From contig JAOUCV010000152.1 in the NCBI GenBank assembly GCA_029859555.1, forward strand, positions 1 to 5,911: a stretch of DNA of 5,911 nt, given 5' to 3'. Of the stretch, positions 1 through 5,911 are shown piece after piece; position 1 is the stretch's first letter; each line of letters starts with the position of its first letter. This DNA comes from Gammaproteobacteria bacterium. GTDB lineage: Bacteria > Pseudomonadota > Gammaproteobacteria > UBA9214. A model generated the notes under the pieces. That model was not told the origin of the DNA. It saw only the letters and a program-made list of their open reading frames with translations, and ran no database searches. A program made the translations under genes and the position numbers.

Positions 1-119
1 AGCGCTATCAGCCAGCTCACCAGCGCCAGCGCCTCCTTCACAAAGCCTCGAAACAGGCTGAGAATTGCAGATAATGCAATCAGTGAAATTATCACTACAT
101 CGATCCAGGCAATTGCCAT
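1..119 (-). CDS. cvpA: CvpA family inner-membrane protein, N-terminal part (cut by window edge)
   Basis: Only the first 39 codons are present; the gene runs off the left edge. The visible protein begins MAIAWIDVVIISLIALSAIL, followed by a SLFRGFVKEALALVSW stretch. This matches the CvpA N-terminus, in which a short WID motif leads into a first membrane helix (about residues 5-22) and then the conserved RGFxxEALxLVxW segment. CvpA is a small multi-span inner-membrane protein, known in E. coli for colicin V production and usually followed by purF. The start is the ATG at 117-119, preceded by a strong Shine-Dalgarno sequence AAGAGGT (124-130). It lies 131 bp beyond dedD, the widest gap in the window, so it may have its own promoter. 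The family call is firm; the molecular function of CvpA is not well settled. Confidence 0.9.
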   Translation of the reverse strand, partial: MAIAWIDVVIISLIALSAILSLFRGFVKEALALVSWLIA

Positions 120-123
120 AGCT

Positions 124-130
124 ACCTCTT
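124..130 (-). promoter_or_regulatory. Ribosome binding site of cvpA
   Basis: The minus strand reads AAGAGGT, four bases before the ATG at 117-119. It is among the strongest Shine-Dalgarno matches in the window and fixes the cvpA start, which matters because most of the gene lies outside the window. Confidence 0.75.
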
Positions 131-190
131 ACGTGTCCAGCCAGCATTTACCAGCCTGTTTACTATTAAAGTGTGGTACCCAGAGCGGTT

Positions 191-219
191 ATTTTACCAG
201 ATATGGCGGGCACTGCCAT
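191..219 (-). promoter_or_regulatory. Candidate sigma-70 promoter for cvpA
   Basis: On the minus strand, ATGGCA (214-219, four of six matches to TTGACA) is separated by 17 bases from TAAAAT (191-196, five of six matches to TATAAT). TGG directly before the -10 box supplies an extended -10 (TGnTAAAAT). Transcription would begin near position 184 and give a leader of about 65 bases before cvpA. It sits in the largest intergenic gap of the cluster, where an internal promoter is plausible. I see no match to the E. coli PurR operator in this gap, although PurR controls cvpA-purF there. This is pattern matching only. Confidence 0.4.
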
Positions 220-250
220 GAAGTTTTATTCCCGACAGCCGCGTCATCTA

Positions 251-874
251 TCAGGGATATTCGACAACCATCCCCTTCAGCTGGTGCCCGGATTTGAGAC
301 TGGCAGCCAGTTTCTCGGCCTCTGCGCGTGCCGCTGACGGCCCTACCAGGACCCTGTAGGCGCGCTTGTTACCAATCTCGATTTCCTGCAATTGCGCCTT
401 GAAACCACTCTCAACCAGCCGGTCTTGCAGGCCTTTTGCATTCATTTCCTGCCCGAAACTACCCACCTGTACAAACCAGCCCTTGAGCGTTTTTGACAGC
501 GCAGGTGCAGAGGGCGCTGGTTTTGCCGGGGGTTTTGCCGGGGGCTTTGTCGTTGTTTCACTCTTGACCGGTTTAGCGGCAGACGCCGGTGTCGCCGCAA
601 CAGGCTTGACGGTTTTTGTAACAGGCTGCTCGCCGGATGCCGGCGTCTCTTCAATTTCAACTTCAGCGGTACCCGGTTGCTCGTCAACTTGCCCGGGCGG
701 TGGCAGCACCAGCTCCATATCAGCACGGTAATCGAGTTGTGGCTTGTCCGGCAGACTGTGGCTGCGCGGCGTCCATTCATCATCGGGACCTTCAAGAATT
801 ATCGGTATAAAAATAACCGCCAGTGAGACAAGCACAACCGCGCCAATCAGTCTTTGTTTCAATGTCTGCTCCAT
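251..874 (-). CDS. dedD: DedD-type SPOR domain cell-division protein
   Basis: This 207-residue protein has the DedD layout. A short cytoplasmic start (MEQTLKQRLIG) leads into one membrane helix at about residues 9-27, matching the E. coli DedD KFQNRLVGTIVLVALGVIVLP region. A long low-complexity periplasmic linker, rich in Pro, Ala, Lys and Thr, covers about 30-130. The C-terminal SPOR domain (about 131-206) begins KGWFVQVGSF and contains AYRVLVGP and a closing GMVVEYP. SPOR domains bind denuded septal peptidoglycan, and DedD is a non-essential divisome component with a single membrane anchor. The start is the ATG at 872-874; the ribosome site is weak (GGA six bases upstream). The gene begins 48 bp after folC. 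The stop is TGA, followed at once by an in-frame TAG. Identity is firm from architecture plus position between folC and cvpA. Confidence 0.92.
   Translation of the reverse strand: MEQTLKQRLIGAVVLVSLAVIFIPIILEGPDDEWTPRSHSLPDKPQLDYRADMELVLPPPGQVDEQPGTAEVEIEETPASGEQPVTKTVKPVAATPASAAKPVKSETTTKPPAKPPAKPAPSAPALSKTLKGWFVQVGSFGQEMNAKGLQDRLVESGFKAQLQEIEIGNKRAYRVLVGPSAARAEAEKLAASLKSGHQLKGMVVEYP
519..554. repeat. 12-bp tandem repeat inside the dedD linker
   Basis: GGTTTTGCCGGG occurs at 519-530 and again, exactly, at 531-542. A third, degraded copy follows at 543-554 (GGCTTTGTCGTT). Because the unit is 12 bp, length changes keep the reading frame. It encodes the PPAKPPAK stretch at about residues 111-118 of DedD, in the disordered linker between the membrane helix and the SPOR domain. 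Confidence 0.85.
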
Positions 875-922
875 GTTGAATCCGGAATCCCCACCCGAAA
901 CCGTTTTTCACCTGTGCGCCGA

Positions 923-2188
923 CTATACATGACTTTCCAATGCTTCTGCCACAGTCACAAAGGAGCCCGTGACGACAATCCTGTCTCCGCTGCAGGCAGC
1001 GGATTGAGCCTGCCGAAGAGCTGCTGCCGTATCCGCAAAACAGTGCACCTTGCCTTCAGCCGGCAGGCAACCCATTCGCCCTCGCAGGCTGGTGGCCGGC
1101 AAACCGCGATCGCAGCCGGGCGTGACGAGATACCAGTAGTCAATTACCTCATCCAGCGCACTGGTGAACTGTTCAACATCCTTGTCATCGAGCATTCCGA
1201 GCACCAGGAAAGTCTCACCAGTGACCGGGTTGTCACTGAGAACCCGGGTCAGACGCCCGGCACTGGCAGTATTGTGTGCCACATCAAAAACCAGTTCGAC
1301 TGCGCCGCTGACTGTCTGGTAACGCCCGTCCAGCTTCACTGCCTGCAGCCCCCGTTCCATGGCCTCCCGGCTTACCGGGTATTTATCTGCCAGCACCTCC
1401 AGCACCATCAGCACTCCGGCAGCATTATCAAGCTGGTGTTGCCCCGCCAGCGCAGGTAGTGGCAAGTCATTGATGGTACTGGCCACACCCTGCCAGCTCC
1501 AACTGTCCCCCGAACGCTGATAGCCATATTCTGTGCCCAGGCAATACCAGTTCGCTTTCAGTTCACGCGCCCTGTTTTCAATACTGCCCGGCACGTTGGC
1601 ATCTGAGCATATTGCCGGACGAGCAGCGCGTAAAATACCCGCTTTCTCAAGTCCGATCGATTCCCGGTCAGTACCCAGCCAGGCACTATGATCGATGTCA
1701 ATCGAGGTGATCAGCGCAACATCACTGTCCACGACATTCACCGCATCAAGACGCCCACCGAGTCCGACTTCCAGTATTACGATAGCTGGTGATCGCTGTT
1801 TGAACAGCTGCAGGGCTGCCAATGTTCCAAATTCAAAATACGATAAACTGACAGAGCCACGGGCGGCATCAACAGCTGCAAAGGCCGAACACAGCGACAG
1901 GTCATCAATCTCCTGCCCGTTTATGCGAATACGCTCGTTGTAACGCTGCAAATGCGGTGAAGTATAGGTAGCGGTCTGGTAGCCGGCAGCCAGCAGCACC
2001 GACTCAAGCATTGCAACACTGGAACCCTTACCATTGGTCCCGGCAACCGTGACAACAGTAAAATCAGGCTGCCGCAACTGCAGTCGATCGGCAACGCTGG
2101 CGACGCGCTCCAGACCGAGGTCTATTTTGTTCGGATGCAGGGTTTCCTGCCATGCGAGCCAGTCAGAAAGAGTATTAAAACGTGGCAT
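923..2188 (-). CDS. folC: Bifunctional dihydrofolate synthase / folylpolyglutamate synthase
   Basis: FolC joins glutamate to dihydropteroate to make dihydrofolate, then adds further glutamates to folates, using ATP in the cytoplasm. The 421-residue length is close to the E. coli enzyme (422). Family signs in order: SDWLAWQETLHPNKIDLGLERV (about 8-29), the P-loop GTNGKGS (50-56), TSPHL with YNERIRING (76-91), GLGGRLDAVN (142-151) with Asp148 matching the dihydropteroate-contacting Asp154 of E. coli, DHSAWLGTDRESIGLEKAGI (166-185) with Lys182 matching the carbamylated Lys188, and the C-terminal-domain motif DVAHN (302-306). The residue after DVAHN is Thr where homologues I recall carry Pro. The ATG is the only possible start: an in-frame TGA lies 12 bases upstream. 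No Shine-Dalgarno sequence precedes it. The stop is TAG. It lies 87 bp after accD and 48 bp before dedD. Confidence 0.96.
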   Translation of the reverse strand: MPRFNTLSDWLAWQETLHPNKIDLGLERVASVADRLQLRQPDFTVVTVAGTNGKGSSVAMLESVLLAAGYQTATYTSPHLQRYNERIRINGQEIDDLSLCSAFAAVDAARGSVSLSYFEFGTLAALQLFKQRSPAIVILEVGLGGRLDAVNVVDSDVALITSIDIDHSAWLGTDRESIGLEKAGILRAARPAICSDANVPGSIENRARELKANWYCLGTEYGYQRSGDSWSWQGVASTINDLPLPALAGQHQLDNAAGVLMVLEVLADKYPVSREAMERGLQAVKLDGRYQTVSGAVELVFDVAHNTASAGRLTRVLSDNPVTGETFLVLGMLDDKDVEQFTSALDEVIDYWYLVTPGCDRGLPATSLRGRMGCLPAEGKVHCFADTAAALRQAQSAACSGDRIVVTGSFVTVAEALESHV

Positions 2189-2275
2189 GGAAAAAACCGA
2201 TCAAGGCTGTTTTTTGATAATCAGGCGTGGACAGGTTCAGGCTGATACCACAGGTAGTGCCGCTTATTCGAATTT

Positions 2276-3148
2276 TCAGTCAGCTGCTGCTGTGGAGGGT
2301 TGATCTGTCAGCATGGCAAGCAGGCTGCCAATTTTTTCACTCATTTCACGGCGATCAACGATCATATCGATTGCACCATGTTCCAGCAAAAATTCGCTGC
2401 GTTGAAAACCGTCAGGGAGTGTTTCGCGTACGGTTTGTTCTATAACCCGCGGCCCGGCAAACCCGATCAGCGCCCGCGGCTCAGCAATATTCAGGTCACC
2501 CAGCATCGCGAAGCTGGCAGAGACTCCGCCCATTGTCGGGTCGGTGAGAACAGAAATGTAAGGAATGCCAGCTTCTGACATCTTTGCCAGTGTGGCACTG
2601 GTCTTGGCCATTTGCATCAGGGAAAACAACGCCTCCTGCATGCGTGCGCCACCACTGGCTGAAAAACAGATCAGCGGCCATCTGTTTTTCAGGCAAAGTT
2701 CTGCTGCCCTGACAAAACGCTCGCCAACGACCGCACCCATGGAACCACCCATGAATCTGAACTCGAAGGCCACTGCTACTACCGGCAAGCCCTGCAAAGT
2801 ACCTTGCATGGACACCAGCGCATCTTTCTCACCTGTAGCCTTCTGAGCTGCATTCAGGCGATCACGGTATTTCTTGCTATCCTTGAATTTGAGTACATCA
2901 ACCGGTTCCAGACCGGCATCAAGCTCCTTCTGGGAACCATCATCAAGAAACATCTGTAACCGCAGACGCGCACCTATGCGCATGTGATGGCTGCACTTCG
3001 GGCAGACATCAAAATTTCTTTCCAGTTCGGAGCGGTACAGAACCGCTGTACAGCCGTCACATTTGATCCACAGCCCCTCGGGCACAGTACCCTTGTTACC
3101 GCCGACGGTGCGAATCTTTGAAGGGACAAGTTTGCTAAACCAGCTCAT
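2276..3148 (-). CDS. accD: Acetyl-CoA carboxylase carboxyltransferase, beta subunit
   Basis: AccD pairs with AccA to form the carboxyltransferase that moves the carboxyl group from biotin on AccB to acetyl-CoA, giving malonyl-CoA for fatty acid synthesis. The protein has 290 residues (E. coli 304, with a longer tail). The N-terminal four-cysteine zinc finger is intact: Cys30, Cys33, Cys49 and Cys52, spaced C-x2-C-x15-C-x2-C. The crotonase-like carboxyltransferase core follows, with [19 protein letters not shown] (130-148), [14 protein letters not shown] (161-174), [18 protein letters not shown] (201-218) and [27 protein letters not shown] as near-identical blocks to E. coli. The ATG at 3146-3148 gives the expected MSWF start; only a distant AGG serves as ribosome site. 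It begins 45 bp after trpA, so it probably shares the trp transcript. Confidence 0.97.
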   Translation of the reverse strand: MSWFSKLVPSKIRTVGGNKGTVPEGLWIKCDGCTAVLYRSELERNFDVCPKCSHHMRIGARLRLQMFLDDGSQKELDAGLEPVDVLKFKDSKKYRDRLNAAQKATGEKDALVSMQGTLQGLPVVAVAFEFRFMGGSMGAVVGERFVRAAELCLKNRWPLICFSASGGARMQEALFSLMQMAKTSATLAKMSEAGIPYISVLTDPTMGGVSASFAMLGDLNIAEPRALIGFAGPRVIEQTVRETLPDGFQRSEFLLEHGAIDMIVDRREMSEKIGSLLAMLTDQPSTAAAD

Positions 3149-3193
3149 ATTATGGATTGTACCTGTTCATCTGTTACGACAGGAACCCCGTCA

Positions 3194-4003
3194 TCAGGAC
3201 GTTTTATCAATCGCCGCCCGTAACCCGGACACGGTTGCCGCCAGTGTTGAGGGAATCCGGTCTGGCTGGTCAGCAAGGTCAGCCAGCTGGCTGACCAGGA
3301 CACTGCCAACAATGACTGCATCTGCAATCCTGGCTACCTGGGCGGCCGATTCTCCGTCACGAATACCAAACCCTACCCCAACGGGCAGCTCAGTATGTTT
3401 TCGTAACTCATTGAGTTTGCTGGAAACTGAAGACACATCAAGGTGACTGGCACCGGTCACACCCTTGAATGATACGTAGTAGAGGAAGCCGCTGGCGACC
3501 TCACTGACCCTGCGCATACGCGACTCGTCACTGGTCGGTGCCAGCAGAAAAATACTGTCAATGTCGACGGCCTTCATGGCAGCGGTGAAATCTGCTGCTT
3601 CTTCCGGGGGCAAATCCACCGTCAATATGCCATCCACACCTGCTTCGGCGGCGGCGGTTGCAAATTCAGTGTATCCCCAAACCTCGACCGGGTTCAGGTA
3701 GCCCATCAGGATGACCGGCGTAGTCTTATCCTGCTGACGGAATTCACGCACCATATCGAGTACCTGGTGCAAGGTGACATGGTGACTGAGCGCACGTTCG
3801 CAGGCGGCCTGAATCACAGGCCCGTCTGCCATAGGATCGGAAAACGGCACCCCGAGTTCCAGCAAATCTGCGCCGGCTGCGACCATGGCATGCAGTAAAG
3901 GGACGGTGACATCCGGCTGCGGATCTCCGGCAGTGACAAACGGAATTAAAGCCGTGCGATTTTGTGATTTGAGTTCCGCAAAACGTACTTCAATCCGGCT
4001 CAT
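3194..4003 (-). CDS. trpA: Tryptophan synthase alpha subunit
   Basis: TrpA cleaves indole-3-glycerol phosphate to glyceraldehyde 3-phosphate and indole, which passes through a tunnel to TrpB in the alpha2-beta2 complex. The 269-residue protein is a full-length TIM barrel. The signature [15 protein letters not shown] (48-62) carries both catalytic residues, Glu49 and Asp60, at the same numbers as in E. coli. Also visible are PFVTAGDP (21-28), [10 protein letters not shown] (101-110, closer to Pseudomonas-type than to enteric sequences), the loop-6 region FKGVTGAS (179-186) and the phosphate-binding [10 protein letters not shown] (209-218). The ATG start overlaps the trpB stop as ATGA, and GAGGG (4013-4017) nine bases upstream lies inside trpB. 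This arrangement suggests translational coupling and balanced production of the two subunits. Confidence 0.97.
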   Translation of the reverse strand: MSRIEVRFAELKSQNRTALIPFVTAGDPQPDVTVPLLHAMVAAGADLLELGVPFSDPMADGPVIQAACERALSHHVTLHQVLDMVREFRQQDKTTPVILMGYLNPVEVWGYTEFATAAAEAGVDGILTVDLPPEEAADFTAAMKAVDIDSIFLLAPTSDESRMRRVSEVASGFLYYVSFKGVTGASHLDVSSVSSKLNELRKHTELPVGVGFGIRDGESAAQVARIADAVIVGSVLVSQLADLADQPDRIPSTLAATVSGLRAAIDKTS

Positions 4004-5223
4004 AACTCGATACCCTCAAGTGCTGCTATGGTATTTACATCCTTGTCACCCCGACCAGACAGATTCACTACAATGATCTGCTCCTTGTCCATGCCGGCAG
4101 CAAGCTTTTCCGCATAGGCCAGTGCATGGCTGGTTTCCAGCGCTGGCATAATGCCTTCAGTAAGTGTCAGTGAGTGGAATGCGCTCATAGCTTCTGAATC
4201 TTTAATTGCAACATAGGTGGCACGACCACTGTCTTTCAGCCAGGCGTGCTCCGGGCCGACCCCCGGGTAGTCCAGCCCTGCCGAAATTGAATGTGTTTCG
4301 ATAATCTGCCCGTCACGATCTTCCATCAGGTAAGTACGATTGCCATGTAATACACCCGGACTGCCCGCGCACAGCGGTGCCGCATGCCGTCCTGTTTCTA
4401 CGCCGTCTCCACCTGCCTCGACACCGTAAATCGCGACCTCGTTATCATCAATAAACGGATGGAACAGCCCGATTGCGTTGGAGCCGCCACCGACGCAGGC
4501 AACCAGCGCGTCCGGTAAACGCCCCTCCATCGCCATAATTTGCTGTCGTGTTTCCCGCCCTATAATCGCCTGGAAATCCCTAACCATGGCCGGATACGGA
4601 TGCGGACCGGCAACGGTACCGATAATATAAAAGGTGTTATCAATATTGGTGACCCAGTCGCGCATGGCTTCATTGAGGGCATCCTTCAATGTCCTGGAAC
4701 CCGATTCAACCGATACCACGGTGGCTCCCAGCAAGCGCATGCGATACACATTGATCGCCTGGCGCTCTATGTCTTCGGCGCCCATGTACACCACGCACTC
4801 TACACCCATACGCGCCGCAACGGTTGCCGAGGCGACGCCATGTTGTCCGGCTCCGGTCTCGGCAATAATGCGGGTCTTGCCCATACGCCTGGCAAGCAGT
4901 GCCTGCCCGACAGTATTGTTGATCTTGTGAGCACCGGTATGGTTGAGATCCTCACGCTTCAGGTAAATACGCGCACCGCCAATTTCATTGCTCCAGCGTT
5001 CTGCAAAATACAACGGCGACGGCCGCCCGACAAAACAGGCCAGATCCCGATCAAGCTCAGCCTGAAATTCCGGATCACACATATATTTCTGGTAGGCCGC
5101 ATTCAGTTCATCCAGCGGTGCCATCAGCGTCTCCGCCACAAAGCGCCCGCCGAATTTCCCAAAGTGCCCGCGCTCGTCTGGAAGCGCACCGGAAGATGCG
5201 GTGTTATCAGCCGCGTTGGTCAC
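4000..5223 (-). CDS. trpB: Tryptophan synthase beta subunit
   Basis: TrpB condenses indole with L-serine to form tryptophan, using pyridoxal phosphate. The 407-residue chain carries the whole fold-type II active site: HTGAHKINN with the PLP lysine Lys100 (E. coli Lys87), AETGAGQHG (121-129) with catalytic Glu122 (E. coli Glu109), the phosphate cradle GGGSNA (245-250), [11 protein letters not shown] (316-326) with Asp318 (E. coli Asp305), and [11 protein letters not shown] (385-395) with Ser389 near the PLP nitrogen. The start is GTG, not ATG, at 5221-5223, chosen because AAAGGAG lies nine bases upstream and no ATG occurs before residue 34, already within the conserved [14 protein letters not shown] segment. 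The first about 17 residues are a variable tail. It overlaps trpF by 17 bp and trpA by 4 bp. Confidence 0.97.
   Translation of the reverse strand: MTNAADNTASSGALPDERGHFGKFGGRFVAETLMAPLDELNAAYQKYMCDPEFQAELDRDLACFVGRPSPLYFAERWSNEIGGARIYLKREDLNHTGAHKINNTVGQALLARRMGKTRIIAETGAGQHGVASATVAARMGVECVVYMGAEDIERQAINVYRMRLLGATVVSVESGSRTLKDALNEAMRDWVTNIDNTFYIIGTVAGPHPYPAMVRDFQAIIGRETRQQIMAMEGRLPDALVACVGGGSNAIGLFHPFIDDNEVAIYGVEAGGDGVETGRHAAPLCAGSPGVLHGNRTYLMEDRDGQIIETHSISAGLDYPGVGPEHAWLKDSGRATYVAIKDSEAMSAFHSLTLTEGIMPALETSHALAYAEKLAAGMDKEQIIVVNLSGRGDKDVNTIAALEGIEL
4013..4017 (-). promoter_or_regulatory. Ribosome binding site of trpA, inside trpB
   Basis: GAGGG on the minus strand, nine bases before the trpA ATG and within the final codons of trpB. 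It lets a ribosome ending at the overlapping ATGA restart on trpA. Confidence 0.65.
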
Positions 5224-5842
5224 TGTTTATTACTCCTTTCAAAAAAGCTGCAATTTTGTCAGCGGACTTGATACCTTTTGATGTCTCAACACCAGTGCTG
5301 ACATCGACTGCATACGGGCGGGTTGTATGAATCGCCTGTGCTACGTTTGCAGGTGTCAGGCCGCCTGCGAGAATCACCGCAGCCGGTGGATGTTCTGGCA
5401 CCTGTTTCCAGTCAAAGTTCACACCACCCCCGCCATGCGTTTGCGGTTGCACGGCATCCAGTATAAACCCGGATGCATCAGGATAACCGTGCATGCATGA
5501 CAAAACATCGACACCATCGCCAACCGCAATTGATTTTATGAATGGTACCCCAAACTGGCTGCATTCAGCATTGGTCTCACTGCCGTGAAACTGCAGCAGC
5601 CCCAGGGGAACAGACGCCAGCGTCGCCCTGACCTCATCAGGCCCGGGGTTAACAAACAAGCCCACCACGGTTACCAGTGGAGCAACCACAGCCGTGATGG
5701 CGCGTGCCTGCTCAATTGTCACAGCACGCGGGCTGGCTGCATAGAAAACCAGCCCAAGCGCGTCGGCGCCATTGTCAACCACAGCCCGCGCATCTTCTAC
5801 ACGGGTAATACCGCAAACTTTAACGCGGGTACGCTGTATCAA
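5207..5842 (-). CDS. trpF: Phosphoribosylanthranilate isomerase
   Basis: TrpF carries out the Amadori rearrangement of N-(5-phosphoribosyl)anthranilate to CdRP in tryptophan synthesis. The chosen start gives 211 residues, a normal length for a single-domain TrpF. Numbered from it: KVCGITR (8-14) with the general-base Cys10, [16 protein letters not shown] (26-41), VGLFVNP (60-66), LLQFHGSE (82-89), the general-acid Asp129 in FILDA, the GGGGVNFDW loop (137-145), LAGGL (158-162) and VDVSTGVE (179-186) for phosphate binding. No ATG or GTG exists between an in-frame stop (5870-5872) and KVCGITR. The only usual starts are TTG at 5840-5842 and TTG at 5858-5860. I prefer 5842: GAGG lies eight bases upstream and the resulting N-terminus has typical length. 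The alternative would add six residues. The 3' end overlaps trpB by 17 bp. Confidence 0.95.
   Translation of the reverse strand: MIQRTRVKVCGITRVEDARAVVDNGADALGLVFYAASPRAVTIEQARAITAVVAPLVTVVGLFVNPGPDEVRATLASVPLGLLQFHGSETNAECSQFGVPFIKSIAVGDGVDVLSCMHGYPDASGFILDAVQPQTHGGGGVNFDWKQVPEHPPAAVILAGGLTPANVAQAIHTTRPYAVDVSTGVETSKGIKSADKIAAFLKGVINSDQRG
5233..5239 (-). promoter_or_regulatory. Ribosome binding site of trpB, inside trpF
   Basis: AAAGGAG on the minus strand, nine bases before the GTG at 5221-5223 and within the Lys-Gly-Val codons near the end of trpF. It is the strongest Shine-Dalgarno sequence in the window and supports the GTG start. Confidence 0.75.
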
Positions 5843-5850
5843 CGTCTGGT

Positions 5851-5854
5851 CCTC
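5851..5854 (-). promoter_or_regulatory. Ribosome binding site that decides the trpF start
   Basis: GAGG on the minus strand lies eight bases before the TTG at 5840-5842. The other possible TTG (5858-5860) lies upstream of this element and has no purine-rich site of its own, so this site favours the shorter protein. Confidence 0.6.
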
Positions 5855-5869
5855 AAGCAAATAAGCAAA

Positions 5870-5890
5870 TCAGGCTACGAGCCTGCCTGA
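5870..5890 (-). other. Small hairpin in the leader before trpF
   Basis: A perfect 6-bp stem, CAGGCT/AGCCTG, closes a three-base loop (5871-5885). Because CAGGC is repeated in tandem on the minus strand, a second 6-bp stem TCAGGC/GCCTGA (5870-5875 with 5885-5890, nine-base loop) can form with the same arm. The two are mutually exclusive. The bases that follow (ATTTGCTTATTTG) are T-rich but have no continuous T-run, so it is a poor intrinsic terminator. The upstream neighbour is outside the window, and no gene can be identified in 5843-5911. Confidence 0.4.
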
Positions 5891-5911
5891 CAATCGGGCC
5901 GATCAGGACAG

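Noticed and set aside
64..80. Perfect 6-bp inverted repeat ATTGCA/TGCAAT near the start of cvpA
   Set aside because: It lies in codons for conserved membrane-helix residues, is A/T-rich and short, and could easily arise by chance.
203..219. ATGGC/GCCAT hairpin after dedD as a terminator
   Set aside because: Only five base pairs with a seven-base loop, and no T-run follows on the minus strand.
366..731. Gly/Ala/Val/Ser-rich open frame on the plus strand opposite dedD
   Set aside because: The composition is a by-product of reading the Pro/Ala/Lys-rich DedD linker codons in reverse; dedD has a clear SPOR domain and membrane helix.
854..1459. Open frame of 201 codons on the plus strand opposite folC and the dedD start
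   Set aside because: Low-quality composition, no recognisable domain, and it spans the junction of two real genes. Antisense shadow.
2191..2215. AAAAAAC...GTTTTTT inverted repeat as a terminator between accD and folC
   Set aside because: The stem is almost all A/T with at most a few G/C pairs, so it would be unstable. Kept only as part of the folC start observation.
3149..3178. Promoter for accD: GTAACA, 17 bases, CATAAT on the minus strand
   Set aside because: The -10 box touches the accD ATG, so transcription would start inside the coding sequence. The alternative TACAAT box has no matching -35.
3063..3446. Open frame on the plus strand spanning the accD start and the trpA end
   Set aside because: It overlaps two firmly identified genes on the other strand and shows no family motif.
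4540..5271. Open frame of 243 codons on the plus strand opposite trpB
   Set aside because: Its product resembles no family I recognise, and trpB on the other strand is fully conserved with all catalytic residues. It is explained as an antisense shadow.
5888..5893. TTGTCA (minus strand) as a -35 box for trpF
   Set aside because: A good hexamer, but nothing resembling a -10 box occurs 16-18 bases downstream.
5853..5911. End of an upstream gene such as truA in the open frame finishing with TGA at 5853-5855
   Set aside because: Only 18 codons are available, and their translation does not resemble the TruA C-terminus or any other I know. It cannot be called coding.

Overview
This window reads as ordinary, well-conserved chromosome from a non-enteric gammaproteobacterium. 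All seven genes lie on the minus strand, so transcription runs from high to low coordinates: trpF (phosphoribosylanthranilate isomerase), trpB and trpA (tryptophan synthase), accD (acetyl-CoA carboxylase beta subunit), folC (dihydrofolate/folylpolyglutamate synthase), dedD (membrane-anchored SPOR protein) and the first 39 codons of cvpA, cut by the left edge. The accD-folC-dedD-cvpA order is the same as in E. coli. Having trpFBA directly upstream, rather than in one trpEDCBA operon, fits a non-enteric gammaproteobacterium. The TrpA and TrpF sequences also look more like Pseudomonas-type than enteric forms. No species can be named from this alone.

Region by region (in direction of transcription): 5843-5911 is the leader before trpF, with a small hairpin and no identifiable gene. 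3194-5842 is the trp block, very tightly packed: trpF and trpB overlap by 17 bp, trpB and trpA overlap by 4 bp (ATGA), and the Shine-Dalgarno sequences of trpB and trpA lie inside the preceding gene. From 3193 downward the packing loosens: 45 bp before accD, 87 bp before folC, 48 bp before dedD and 131 bp before cvpA. That last gap holds the only promoter-like sequence I consider credible, which could serve cvpA and whatever follows it (purF by family precedent, outside the window).

Functionally, TrpF makes the carbon skeleton of indole-glycerol phosphate's precursor, and TrpA and TrpB finish tryptophan. AccD supplies the carboxyltransferase half for malonyl-CoA, FolC makes and polyglutamylates folates, DedD acts at the division septum, and CvpA is an inner-membrane protein. 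This is a housekeeping cluster held together by shared transcription, not one pathway.

No mobile element, CRISPR array, tRNA, rRNA, phage gene or defence gene was seen. All key catalytic residues I could check are present. I found no undescribed system. The points worth a second look are small: a forced TTG start in trpF, a folC start with no Shine-Dalgarno behind a T-run, one unusual FolC residue, a repeat in the DedD linker, a hairpin upstream of trpF and the candidate cvpA promoter.
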